Source: Neobacillus cucumis
GTDB lineage: Bacteria; Bacillota; Bacilli; Bacillales; Cytobacillaceae
DNA length: 64,000 nt
Assembly: GCF_002860255.1 (NCBI RefSeq)
Contig: NZ_PGVE01000042.1
Coordinates: 62,001 to 126,000, forward strand
Direction of reading: 5' to 3'
Shown: positions 36,265 through 45,060 of the stretch, in pieces
Layout: each line of letters opens with the position of its first letter
Position numbering within the stretch: position 1 is the first letter of the stretch
Notes under the pieces: model-generated
What the model was told of the DNA's origin: nothing
The model's database searches: none
What the model saw: only the letters and a program-made list of their open reading frames with translations
Made by a program: the position numbers and the translations under genes

Positions 36265-37158
36265 ATGGAGGAATCCTGGATGCAAACCATTTCGCAAAAA
36301 GCGCTGCGTGCTTTACTTTATGAGGTTTCCGCTAGCCCCAAACCTGGGCTTGTTGACAGATTCAACAAAGGGGCACATACCGATATGGATTTCTTTACGT
36401 TTATAGACAGCAGCTCTGCACTGAGTAACTATTTCTCTTACTGTGTTGTTGAAGGCGTAAAGTACTCAGGGAAAAATCCTGAAGAACTGTTTCAAGCCTT
36501 AAGAGGCCTTGGGATTAATGCTGAAAAAGTGATGTTTGAGGCAACGGACGGTGTAAATACTCATAAAGGTCTAATTTTTTCCTTAGGTGTCATTTGTGCG
36601 GCAGCTTCTTGCAGTATGATGGAAAATGAATCCAAAAACATGGATATCGAGATAATCTGTGAGAAGGTTTCTCTAATGACTAAGGGTTTATGTTTAAGGG
36701 AACTAACTTTCTTGAACAAGTCCAAAGGTCTTACTTACGGGGAAAAACTTTTTCTGAAATATGGTCTGAGGGGTATACGTGGAGAAGTAGAAAGCGGCTT
36801 TGCTACCGTGCGGAATTACTCTCTTCCTGTAATAAGGAAATTAAAATCTTTAAAATCCTTTCATATCAACGATATTCTAGTGCAGGTACTCCTTCATTTA
36901 ATGGCGGTAAACGAGGATACCAATATCGTTGCAAGACATGATTTAAAAACTCTGGAATATGTTCAACGTTATGCCCAACAGGTACTTGATTTAGGGGGGA
37001 CGTTAACACCTCAAGGTATGGAGATGGTGTTTGAAATGGACAAGGAATTCATTGGAAGAAACATCAGTCCGGGAGGGTCAGCAGACCTTCTGGCAGTAAC
37101 CGTTATGTTGGACCTTCTGTTAGAGGGATTACCTTTTTCTCGTTCAAGTATCCAGTGA
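36265..37158 (+). CDS. citG: Triphosphoribosyl-dephospho-CoA synthase
   Basis: 297 residues, all-helical CitG family. EVSASPKPGLVDRFNKGAHT is the conserved nucleotide-binding start, and ISPGGSADLLAVTVML the end motif. Makes the citrate lyase prosthetic group precursor from dephospho-CoA and ATP. An ATG at 36280 with its own GGAGGA is an alternative start. Last gene of the operon; no clear terminator in the 412-base gap after it. Confidence 0.92.
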   Translation: MEESWMQTISQKALRALLYEVSASPKPGLVDRFNKGAHTDMDFFTFIDSSSALSNYFSYCVVEGVKYSGKNPEELFQALRGLGINAEKVMFEATDGVNTHKGLIFSLGVICAAASCSMMENESKNMDIEIICEKVSLMTKGLCLRELTFLNKSKGLTYGEKLFLKYGLRGIRGEVESGFATVRNYSLPVIRKLKSLKSFHINDILVQVLLHLMAVNEDTNIVARHDLKTLEYVQRYAQQVLDLGGTLTPQGMEMVFEMDKEFIGRNISPGGSADLLAVTVMLDLLLEGLPFSRSSIQ

Positions 37159-37314
37159 AATTGTGTGGTATAAATAAAAAAGTACTATATAACTGCCCCC
37201 GAAAAACATGTACATATCCTTGTAAATTCTTCAGTCTTCCAAATTTGATTTACACTTAATTTATGTAAAATTCAAGAATCCTTTTATTTGAAACAAATAT
37301 AAACTTTTTCTCTC

Positions 37315-37383
37315 TATCATAAAAGGTTTTTATGATAGGTAATAAACAATCAATATTTTTTTTATTCTTTATAGTATGATAAC
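37315..37383 (+). promoter_or_regulatory. Shared promoter element, copy D (prpF-tcuAB)
   Basis: TATCATAAAAGGTTTTTATG holds an inverted repeat TATCATAAAA / TTTTTATGATA; then AATAAACAATCA and ATATTTTTTTTATT, ending TATGATAAC as in copy A. About 190 bases upstream of prpF. Confidence 0.72.
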
Positions 37384-37570
37384 TTTTAAATATCAATTGA
37401 ACCAAGTCAGATATTCCTTATTCAGCAGCACAAATCTCTAATACTTAAAAAACAATATTAGGTTGCCAGAATCATTTCATCTTTAAGTCGTTTGAGATGA
37501 ATTAGTCAAAACTTAAACATAATATTTTTCTATATTTTAGTTATAAAAAAAATTCAATGGAGGTTAAAGT

Positions 37571-38752
37571 ATGTTTGATTATGGTCAATTACACAAGATA
37601 CCAACTGTTATTATGAGAGGCGGGACAAGTAAGGGGCTCATACTAAGAAGATCAGACCTCCCTGCAGATGAAACATTAAGGGATGGGGTCATCTTAAGGA
37701 TTTATGGCAGTCCTGACAACAGCCAAATTGATGGTTTGGGAGGAGGAACCTCAACAACTAGTAAATTAGCAATTGTCGGTCCATCCTCTCTTCCTGATGC
37801 GCATATTGATTATACTTTTGGCCAGGTGAGCCTAGATCGCCAAGTGGTTGACTATAATGTAACCTGCGGAAATTTTGTCACTGCAGTAGGTCTGTATGCC
37901 GTCGAAGAAGGATATGTTCCATTAACTGAACCCATTACTTCCGTAAAAATATACAACACAAATACAAAAAAAATTATTGTTGCAGAAATACCTGTAAAAA
38001 ATGGGCAAATTCAATATGAGGGGGGATTTTCAATTGCCGGTGTTCCTGGTTCATCGTCCAGAATCATGCTTAACTTTTTAGATGCGGGCGGAACCTTTAC
38101 AGGAAAAACACTTCCTACCAATAGCCCAACAGATTTCATCAAGTTGGAGAATGGCCAGGAGTATGAGGTAAGTATTGTTGATTGTGTTAATACGCTGGTG
38201 TTTGTTCGGGCAGAAGATGTCGGGCAAACAGGAACAGAGCTTCCCAATGAAGTTAACGGGAATACTGTATTGCTTAATACCTTAGAGAAAATTCGTGTTA
38301 AAGCCGGGATTAAGATCGGCCTGATTAAAGAAGGCGAACATGTCTCTCCTTCAACCCATGCATTGCCGAAAATTGCGATGATTTCGAAGCCAAAAGAATA
38401 TAAAACAGTCAATCAACAGCTTGTTAAACAAGAAGATGTTGATGTTCTTTCACGCTATATTACGATGGGATCTCTTCATAGCGCACATGCAGTGAGTGGG
38501 GCGATGGCTCTTGCAGCAGCTGCAAAAATTAATGGAACGATCCCTAATCAAATTGTTCTAAATACACATACTGGCATTAGTGTAGGGCATCCTTCAGGAA
38601 CTTTATATGCCGATGCATCCGTAGATAAAATAGGAGAAGAATGGTTAGTGGCACAGGCTGGCAATGGCCGGACTGCAAGAAGGCTAATGGAAGGCTACGC
38701 CTATGTACCTACCTCCATTTTTGTTGGTAAGAAGGATGCCATGATGGCTTGA
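37571..38752 (+). CDS. PrpF-family isomerase (aconitate-type)
   Basis: 393 residues. IPTVIMRGGTSKGLILRRSD and DGLGGGTSTTSKLAIVG are hallmarks of the PrpF/diaminopimelate-epimerase-like fold, with the cysteine in VDYNVTCGNF. The family moves double bonds in methylaconitate, oxalomesaconate or itaconate. With tcuA/tcuB following, a cis/trans-aconitate isomerase role is likely (inference). ATG after GGAGG. Confidence 0.85.
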   Translation: MFDYGQLHKIPTVIMRGGTSKGLILRRSDLPADETLRDGVILRIYGSPDNSQIDGLGGGTSTTSKLAIVGPSSLPDAHIDYTFGQVSLDRQVVDYNVTCGNFVTAVGLYAVEEGYVPLTEPITSVKIYNTNTKKIIVAEIPVKNGQIQYEGGFSIAGVPGSSSRIMLNFLDAGGTFTGKTLPTNSPTDFIKLENGQEYEVSIVDCVNTLVFVRAEDVGQTGTELPNEVNGNTVLLNTLEKIRVKAGIKIGLIKEGEHVSPSTHALPKIAMISKPKEYKTVNQQLVKQEDVDVLSRYITMGSLHSAHAVSGAMALAAAAKINGTIPNQIVLNTHTGISVGHPSGTLYADASVDKIGEEWLVAQAGNGRTARRLMEGYAYVPTSIFVGKKDAMMA

Positions 38753-38884
38753 TCAGTTTTCATATTAAGAAAAGGAGTATCCCTTCTTTTCTTTTTTGAC
38801 CAGTAAATTAGAAATCTCTTTTTCTTTTGTAAACGCTTAACCAATTAGTTAGCTAAAAGGTTAATTTGAAAGGAGTTTTAAAAT

Positions 38885-40276
38885 ATGGAGACTGATGTTT
38901 TAGTAGTCGGCGGCGGGAACGCTGCCCTAAGTGCTGCACTGTCAGCTCGTGATCGAGGGGTAAAGGTGCTGGTCATTGAACGGGCTCCTAAATTTTATCG
39001 GGGCGGAAATAGCCGACTCACCCGGGATTATAGGGTGATGAATACACGTGAGAACAAGTATATGACAGGCACTTATCCTGAGGAAGAATTTATGGAGGAT
39101 TTAAGGCGTGTTGCAGGAGGGGAAATAAATGAATCAATTGCAAGATTAGTTGTGCGTAAATCCGAAGAACTCCCGGACTGGCTTAACAAGCAGGGGATTC
39201 AATGGCAGCCGGCACTTTCCGGAACCCTTCATTTAGGAAGAACGAATATTTTTCAACTTGGCGGCGGCAAGGCTGTGATAAATTCATACTATCAAACCGC
39301 TAAGGTAAAAGGGGTAGAAGTCTGGTACGATTCAATGCTTGAAGATATAGAAATGAATGGCACTGAGTTCAAGGCTGCTAAAGTTCGCAGGAATAACGGG
39401 ATCGAGACGATCAAAGCGAAAGCTATTATATTTGCTTCGGGCGGTTTTGAAGCAAATATAGAATGGCACAAACGTTACTGGGGAGAGGCTGCTGAGAATT
39501 TTATCATTCGTGGTACCCCATATAATCAAGGTAATGTTCTTGAAATGCTTCTTAATAAAGGTGCAGCACAGGTAGGAGAACCAGACGCGTTTCACGCCGT
39601 TGCGGTTGATGGCAGGGCACCAAAGTTTGACGGAGGAATTGTTACCCGTCTTGACAGTGTACCATTTGGGATTGTGGTAAATAAGAATGGTCAGAGGTTC
39701 TACGACGAGGGAGAAGATTTTTGGCCAAAACGATATGCTATTTGGGGTGGACTCATTGCCCGGCAGCCCAATCAAGTTGCATACTCGATTATTGACAGTA
39801 AGGCACTTGGAAAATTCATGCCTTCGGTATTCGAACCAATTTCTGCCGGATCAATCGAGGAATTGGCTGAAAAACTTGGTCTTAATCCTAAAGTAGTGGC
39901 TAAGACCGTTCATGACTTTAACAAGGCCGTTCGCCCAGGAACATTTAATCCAGCTGAGCTAGACAACTGTAAAACAGAAGGATTAACACCGTTAAAAAGC
40001 CATTGGGCGGTACGGATTGATAAGCCTCCATTTTATGCCTATCCACTGAAGACTGGGATTACATTTACCTACCTTGCGGTAGAAGTAAACGAACAGGCAA
40101 GGATCAAGTGGAAGGATAGACGCCTCTGTAACAATATGTTTGCAGCAGGAGAAATGGCAGCAGGTAATGTACTGCGCCGTGGGTATCTGGCTGGTTTTGG
40201 ACTCACGATGGGCGCTGTTTTAGGGAGAATTGCAGGGGAGGAAGCAGCAAATGCAGTCAAAAGAGCTACTAGATGA
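38885..40276 (+). CDS. tcuA: FAD-dependent tricarballylate dehydrogenase
   Basis: 463 residues, fumarate-reductase/succinate-dehydrogenase flavoprotein fold. FAD loop VVGGGNAALSAALSARDRG (about 6-24), a second glycine region ASGGFEANIEWHKRYWG, and AAGEMAAGNVLRRGYLAGFG near the end. Oxidises tricarballylate to cis-aconitate; electrons go to TcuB. ATG after AAAGGAG. 26-base overlap with tcuB shows translational coupling. Confidence 0.9.
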   Translation: METDVLVVGGGNAALSAALSARDRGVKVLVIERAPKFYRGGNSRLTRDYRVMNTRENKYMTGTYPEEEFMEDLRRVAGGEINESIARLVVRKSEELPDWLNKQGIQWQPALSGTLHLGRTNIFQLGGGKAVINSYYQTAKVKGVEVWYDSMLEDIEMNGTEFKAAKVRRNNGIETIKAKAIIFASGGFEANIEWHKRYWGEAAENFIIRGTPYNQGNVLEMLLNKGAAQVGEPDAFHAVAVDGRAPKFDGGIVTRLDSVPFGIVVNKNGQRFYDEGEDFWPKRYAIWGGLIARQPNQVAYSIIDSKALGKFMPSVFEPISAGSIEELAEKLGLNPKVVAKTVHDFNKAVRPGTFNPAELDNCKTEGLTPLKSHWAVRIDKPPFYAYPLKTGITFTYLAVEVNEQARIKWKDRRLCNNMFAAGEMAAGNVLRRGYLAGFGLTMGAVLGRIAGEEAANAVKRATR

Positions 40277-41420
40277 TGGAAAACGTCAAATGAAATTATG
40301 TAATGCCTGCCGTTATTGCGAAGGATACTGTGCTGTATGGCAATCGATAGAGTTGCGCCGGGATTTTACTGATAATGACATGACTTATTTGGCTAATTTG
40401 TGCCATGATTGCCGGGACTGCTATTATGCCTGTCCATTTACGACACCGCACGAGTTTGGCATTAATCCGCCAAAGTTGTTTGCTCAATTGCGCGAAGAAA
40501 CATACCGAAAATATGCAAGCCCAAGAGTATTTGCCAAAGGACTCGGAGAAAAGCGCAGCGGCTTTTGGATCACATTTTTCTTTGCGATCATTTTAATGGT
40601 CGCATTAATTATAGGAACCAACGGAACTTCAGGACTTTTGAAGACGCATCTAGGAACAGGTGCATTCTATGAGTCTCTTTCTGAAGTTGTAATGATTGTT
40701 GTTTTCTTGGTATTAGGAATGTGGATGGTTGGTGGCTGGATTTTAGGAATGAGCAGATACTGGCAAGATATTAAGTCAACAAAATCAGAGAAAGTTATTG
40801 GAAAAGATTTTGTTACTGGTACAAAATATGCGTTAAGCCTTCGCTATCTTGGTGGAGAAGGATCAGGCTGTACGTATCCAACTGACGAACCTTCGACTAC
40901 TCGCCGTAAGCTTCACCATTTTGTATCTTATGGATTTATGCTAGATTTAGCTTCAACAGCATTAGGCGCATTTTATGCACACGTTTTACACATTCCGGCT
41001 CCTTATCCTCTGTACCATCCAGTAGTAATTCTAGGGATCCTGGGTGGACTAGGAATCATTATTGGGGTTGTTGGACTATTGGCTCTTAAAGCCAAAAGTG
41101 ACTCTGAAGTCCATGATAAAGGTGCTCAACAATCAGGAACTTCTTTTGCAGTTGTATTATTGACTGTTGCGGTAACTGGGATGATCTTGTTACTGGCTCG
41201 TGATACTGCTGCAATGGGGATTTTATTGGCAATCCATTTAGGCAGTGTTGCAGCTCTATTCTTTACAGCTCCATATACTAAATTTGCTCATTTCGTTTAT
41301 CGTTATTTGGCACTAATTCGTTATGCACAAGAAGAAAGAATAGCAGCGGGTGCAGCACAAGAAGTAAAAACACAAAAACAACCTATTAAGCCTGGTGCAA
41401 CAGTTATGAGTAAGCATTAA
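40251..41420 (+). CDS. tcuB: Tricarballylate utilisation Fe-S membrane protein
   Basis: 389 residues. Two 4Fe-4S motifs, CNACRYCEGYC (about 14-24) and CHDCRDCYYACP (about 51-62), precede about six membrane helices with histidines for heme. Reoxidises TcuA FADH2 and passes electrons to quinone. ATG 40251 with GGGGAGG ten bases upstream lies within tcuA. Terminator at 41505. Confidence 0.9.
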   Translation: MQSKELLDDGKRQMKLCNACRYCEGYCAVWQSIELRRDFTDNDMTYLANLCHDCRDCYYACPFTTPHEFGINPPKLFAQLREETYRKYASPRVFAKGLGEKRSGFWITFFFAIILMVALIIGTNGTSGLLKTHLGTGAFYESLSEVVMIVVFLVLGMWMVGGWILGMSRYWQDIKSTKSEKVIGKDFVTGTKYALSLRYLGGEGSGCTYPTDEPSTTRRKLHHFVSYGFMLDLASTALGAFYAHVLHIPAPYPLYHPVVILGILGGLGIIIGVVGLLALKAKSDSEVHDKGAQQSGTSFAVVLLTVAVTGMILLLARDTAAMGILLAIHLGSVAALFFTAPYTKFAHFVYRYLALIRYAQEERIAAGAAQEVKTQKQPIKPGATVMSKH

Positions 41421-41504
41421 TTAAAGGTTATATCTTTCAACGCAAGACATACCACAAATAGGCTTTAAAAAATAAACAAGTTATTTTTAAAATATAAAAA
41501 TGAG

Positions 41505-41536
41505 AGGTTTCGTGTAATTAATAGCGAAGCCTTTTT
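41505..41536 (+). terminator. Terminator after tcuB
   Basis: AGGTTTCG / CGAAGCCT with one G.U, followed by TTTTT. Confidence 0.7.
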
Positions 41537-41605
41537 GTGTACTAAGCAAATCGCTACATCGAAACGAATGACCAGACGGAAAATAATCAACAACTTCAAA
41601 TTAAA

Positions 41606-41724
41606 ACTGTTATAATCGAATTCACCTGACGACCTTGAGAGGGTTGTGGTCACTTGGATCAATAAGCTCATTGTCCCTTTGGATGACAAATGGAAGAAGA
41701 GGAGGTATGTATAAACCTCCTCAA
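41606..41724 (+). repeat. Dispersed 120-bp repeat, copy b
   Basis: ACTGTTATAATC start, GGTCACTTGGATCAATAAG middle, GACAAATGGAAGAAGAGGAG then hairpin AACCTCCTC. Roughly 75 percent like 23041-23160, same length. Confidence 0.6.
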
Positions 41725-41897
41725 TTACTTACATTGAACGCTCTAAACAAACTGAACAAAAGATGACACTGTTTGTAATGTTTACAGCAAAACTCTTTAG
41801 AATTCTCGGGCAGGAAGGATGGCAGAGTTCAATAGACGACATAAAAAAGATGATTTCATCATATTTATCATCAATGAGAGGTTAAAGAGGTGAAAAT

Positions 41898-42086
41898 ATG
41901 TTTCGAATTGTTGGCAGAAGATTCATCTGGTTTCTGGTCGGAAGTACGGTCTTTGCTACCTTTATTGGATATGCCCTTTTTAAGGCTGGTCTCATAACTT
42001 TTCCGGATATCACCAAATCCCAAAGATCACTGAATATTAAAGATCAAAATCGAAATAGAAGAGTTGGTAGAATTCGAGTTACTTAG
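41898..42086 (+). CDS. Small single-pass membrane protein, hypothetical
   Basis: 62 residues: one hydrophobic segment (about 9-32, FIWFLVGSTVFATFIGYALF) then a basic tail. AAGAGGTGA precedes ATG by five bases. A 24-codon frame at 41819-41893 (MAEFNRRHKKDDFIIFIINE) ends in this binding site, suggesting coupling or a lost upstream gene. Own terminator at 42158. Function unknown. Confidence 0.5.
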   Translation: MFRIVGRRFIWFLVGSTVFATFIGYALFKAGLITFPDITKSQRSLNIKDQNRNRRVGRIRVT

Positions 42087-42157
42087 AGAGTTCTAAAGCA
42101 TCACTGTGTACTTTTAGTTGCTCTTATAAAGAGAATTGCTTGGATATTGTTAACCAA

Positions 42158-42201
42158 AGATGATAATCGTTTTAGAACTAAAGCGATCATCATCTTTTTT
42201 T
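42158..42201 (+). terminator. Terminator
   Basis: AGATGATAATCG / CGATCATCATCT (one mismatch) plus T7. Confidence 0.75.
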
Positions 42202-42325
42202 GTGTACAGGATAAGTGGCATGATAAACGGATAAAAACCAACGAAATGCATCAACTATGTATATACATTATCAGGAATATATAAAAGGAACGCCCCATTG
42301 CAACAACGCTCGTTAAACTCCTGGC

Positions 42326-43225
42326 TTATTGTTGATCTCCCTTAAAAGTAAATTCTCTTCTTGAAATTAGCTCGATAAAGCTATTGATTGTCTGGTTTTG
42401 GTTCTTACGTGTCAGTAAATAGGTGTGTGCAGACGGGAGAGAGAAGTATGGAAAAGGAATCCTATCGATATTTCCCTTCTCGACCTGGTCTTTCACTGTT
42501 GAGAGCGGAAGAAAGGATATGCCCATCCCCTCCTTAATCCATTCAACGGAAACGTGTACCTTGCTTACCTTCATGGTTCTAACATTAGATACGTGTTGTC
42601 GAAGTTGAAATAACAGATCATCCCAGTATAGCGGATGGTTATAGGTGAATAGTAAATTTTCATGAAAGATCTCGTTCGTACTTACCTCTCTTTCATTTTG
42701 TACACCAACGCCTTTTGGACCAACCAAAACAATTGGGTCGTTATATAGTTCAATGCTTTCCAATTGTTCCTGTATGCCGGGAATTCGGCCAATGCCGATG
42801 TCACACTCCTGATTGATCACGCTCGCTACTACTGATCTCGAATCCGTCACTTCAATTGAGAACTCTGTTTCTGGACTCACATTGCGAAACTCTCTAATCC
42901 AATTTGGAAGATAGGTTGTTGCAACTACCGTAGATACAGAGATTTTGATGGTTTCCTGGTAACCCTGAAGACGCCTTGCGACATATTCTATGCTCTCGTT
43001 GTAATTCTCCAAAATGGTTTTGGCGTACTGTAAGAATCCGCTTCCTGTTGGATTTAACCGAACTGATCTACCGACGCGGTCGAACAGCTGAGTTTCGAGC
43101 TCTTCTTCAATATTTTGAATATGAAGTGTGACCGTTGACTGGGCAACATGGAGTCTGTCCGCAGTTCTCCTGAAATTTCCCTCTTCTGCAGCTGTTATAA
43201 ATGTATTTAGCCAGCTAAGTTCCAA
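42326..43225 (-). CDS. LysR-family regulator of the tartrate/fumarase genes
   Basis: 299 residues, HTH at 1-60 (NFRRTADRLHVAQSTVTLHI) and effector domain at about 92-290. Divergent from the dehydratase operon at 43425, so its probable controller. Not close to the LysR pair at 24137/27268. Start follows GGAGGAGAGG. Confidence 0.9.
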   Translation of the reverse strand: MELSWLNTFITAAEEGNFRRTADRLHVAQSTVTLHIQNIEEELETQLFDRVGRSVRLNPTGSGFLQYAKTILENYNESIEYVARRLQGYQETIKISVSTVVATTYLPNWIREFRNVSPETEFSIEVTDSRSVVASVINQECDIGIGRIPGIQEQLESIELYNDPIVLVGPKGVGVQNEREVSTNEIFHENLLFTYNHPLYWDDLLFQLRQHVSNVRTMKVSKVHVSVEWIKEGMGISFLPLSTVKDQVEKGNIDRIPFPYFSLPSAHTYLLTRKNQNQTINSFIELISRREFTFKGDQQ

Positions 43226-43282
43226 AGTACCTCTCCTCCTTTCGACTACGATATTATCAGTTTTGATTGGATATGTCGATTA

Positions 43283-43317
43283 AAACATTCATAAATCTTC
43301 ATTATGCATGAATGTTT
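43283..43317. promoter_or_regulatory. Inverted repeat in the lysR/dehydratase gap
   Basis: AAACATTCAT and ATGAATGTTT, 15 bases apart, between the divergent genes. A plausible LysR binding site. Confidence 0.5.
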
Positions 43318-43424
43318 TTTTATTCTATACTTGATTCAAGGCACAAACAGTGAGGGGCGCCGATCGACCTTTTCCTGCTATATAGTTTGTACGTAAACAA
43401 AAAAGTTAAAAGGATGGATGATGA

Positions 43425-44267
43425 ATGAGAAAGATTTCTGTAGAACAGATTCGCGATGCCGTCTCTGTACTTTGCTGGGAGGCTTGCTATTACTTGCCGG
43501 AAGACATTGTGAATGGATTCCATAAGGCTTTGGAAACAGAACAGTCTCCGTTGGGAAAGTCGATTCTTGAGCAGTTAATTGAAAACGCTAACTTGGCTGC
43601 CAAAGAAGACAGACCTTACTGCCATGATACAGGGCTTACCGTTGTTTATGCGGAAGTAGGCCAGGAAGTGCACTTTGAGGGAGGAGACTTTGAAGCTGCG
43701 ATTCATGATGGCATTCGAAAAGGCTATAAAGAGGGATACCTTCGTAATTCAGTCGTAGGGGATCCATTGCTTCGAATAAATACAAACGATAATACCCCGG
43801 GTGTGATCCACACCAGAATCGTTCCAGGTAACAAGATTAAATTAACGGTTCTGCCTAAGGGTGGCGGAAGTGAAAATATGAGTGCGATGAAATTCTTGCT
43901 CCCTGGAGAAGGAGTGGCAGGGGTGAAAAAATTTGTATTGGATACGATCGAAGCGGCTGGAGGAAGAGCATGTCCTCCTATCGTAGTGGGGGTAGGCGTT
44001 GGTGGAACCTTTGATAAGGTAACGGAGATTGCTAAGGAGGCCGTACTTCGTGAAATTGGCGTGCATCATCACGAACCGCATATTGCCCAGCTAGAAAAAG
44101 AATTACTCGAAGAGATTAACAAGCTGGGAATTGGTCCACAGGGATTGGGTGGTACGAATACGGCATTATGGGTAGCTGCTGAGACCTATGGATGCCATAT
44201 TACGGCTCTTCCAGTAGCTGTGAATATCCAGTGCCATGCTGCACGTAAAAAATCTTATGTACTCTAA
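43425..44267 (+). CDS. Class I fumarase / L(+)-tartrate dehydratase, alpha subunit
   Basis: 280 residues. Cluster cysteines in RPYCHDTG, GRACPPIVVGVG and NIQCHAARK; GGGSENMSAMKFL is the conserved substrate loop. An oxygen-sensitive 4Fe-4S hydro-lyase acting on fumarate/malate or L-tartrate. The tartrate dehydrogenase three genes on favours tartrate, but fumarase cannot be excluded. RBS AAAGGATG. Confidence 0.85.
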   Translation: MRKISVEQIRDAVSVLCWEACYYLPEDIVNGFHKALETEQSPLGKSILEQLIENANLAAKEDRPYCHDTGLTVVYAEVGQEVHFEGGDFEAAIHDGIRKGYKEGYLRNSVVGDPLLRINTNDNTPGVIHTRIVPGNKIKLTVLPKGGGSENMSAMKFLLPGEGVAGVKKFVLDTIEAAGGRACPPIVVGVGVGGTFDKVTEIAKEAVLREIGVHHHEPHIAQLEKELLEEINKLGIGPQGLGGTNTALWVAAETYGCHITALPVAVNIQCHAARKKSYVL

Positions 44268-44292
44268 ATTTGCAATAGGAAGGTGCTAATTA

Positions 44293-44853
44293 ATGGCTAA
44301 AGTCTACTTACAAACACCTCTTACTATTGAGGATGTTTTAAATCTACACGCAGGGGATGAAATCTTTCTAAATGGAATTATTTATGTAGCCAGAGACGCT
44401 GCCCATAAGCGGTTTCTCGAACTGTTGGGCAAAAATCAACCACTTCCTGTTGATCTGAAAAACCATATCATCTTTTACGCTGGACCTACACCTCCTAAAC
44501 CTGGTCAAGTGATTGGATCCATCGCTCCTACAACAGCCTCCCGCATGGACCCCTATGCACCGGCCATGTTTGAATACGGGGTTAAGGGGGTTATTGGAAA
44601 AGGACCGCGGGGTCAATCAGTGAAAGACGCATGCAAAGATCATCAAGCCATTTGTTTTTCTGCCGTTGGCGGTCTATCTGCGCTTTTAAGCGATAAAATC
44701 CAATCCGCAGAAGTTGTAGCATATGAAGATCTGGGCCCAGAGGCTGTCCGTCAACTTATTGTTAAGGATTTCCCAGTTATGGTTGTCTATGATACACATG
44801 GGGAGGACCTTTACGAACGGGAGATTGCTAAGTATAGAATAATAGAACGATAA
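44293..44853 (+). CDS. Class I fumarase / L(+)-tartrate dehydratase, beta subunit
   Basis: 186 residues. GPTPPKPGQVIGSIAPTTAS is the family core. 25 bases after the alpha subunit, with AGGAAGG before ATG. Together they make the heteromeric enzyme that is one chain in FumA. Confidence 0.87.
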   Translation: MAKVYLQTPLTIEDVLNLHAGDEIFLNGIIYVARDAAHKRFLELLGKNQPLPVDLKNHIIFYAGPTPPKPGQVIGSIAPTTASRMDPYAPAMFEYGVKGVIGKGPRGQSVKDACKDHQAICFSAVGGLSALLSDKIQSAEVVAYEDLGPEAVRQLIVKDFPVMVVYDTHGEDLYEREIAKYRIIER

Positions 44854-45060
44854 TATAACAACTTTACAGTGTTGCATTAAGATTAGCGTAGCGTTAGCAT
44901 TAAAATGTGTTAAAGCTTTTCTTATGACCTTCATGAAAAACGCTGTTTTGAAACTTGTTTGATTTTTTCTAAGTTTAAACAACACTCAATAAACGGGATA
45001 AAAAAACACTTAATCAAATGATTCTTGGTTATAACATGTTAAAGAAATGGGGAATCTTCA

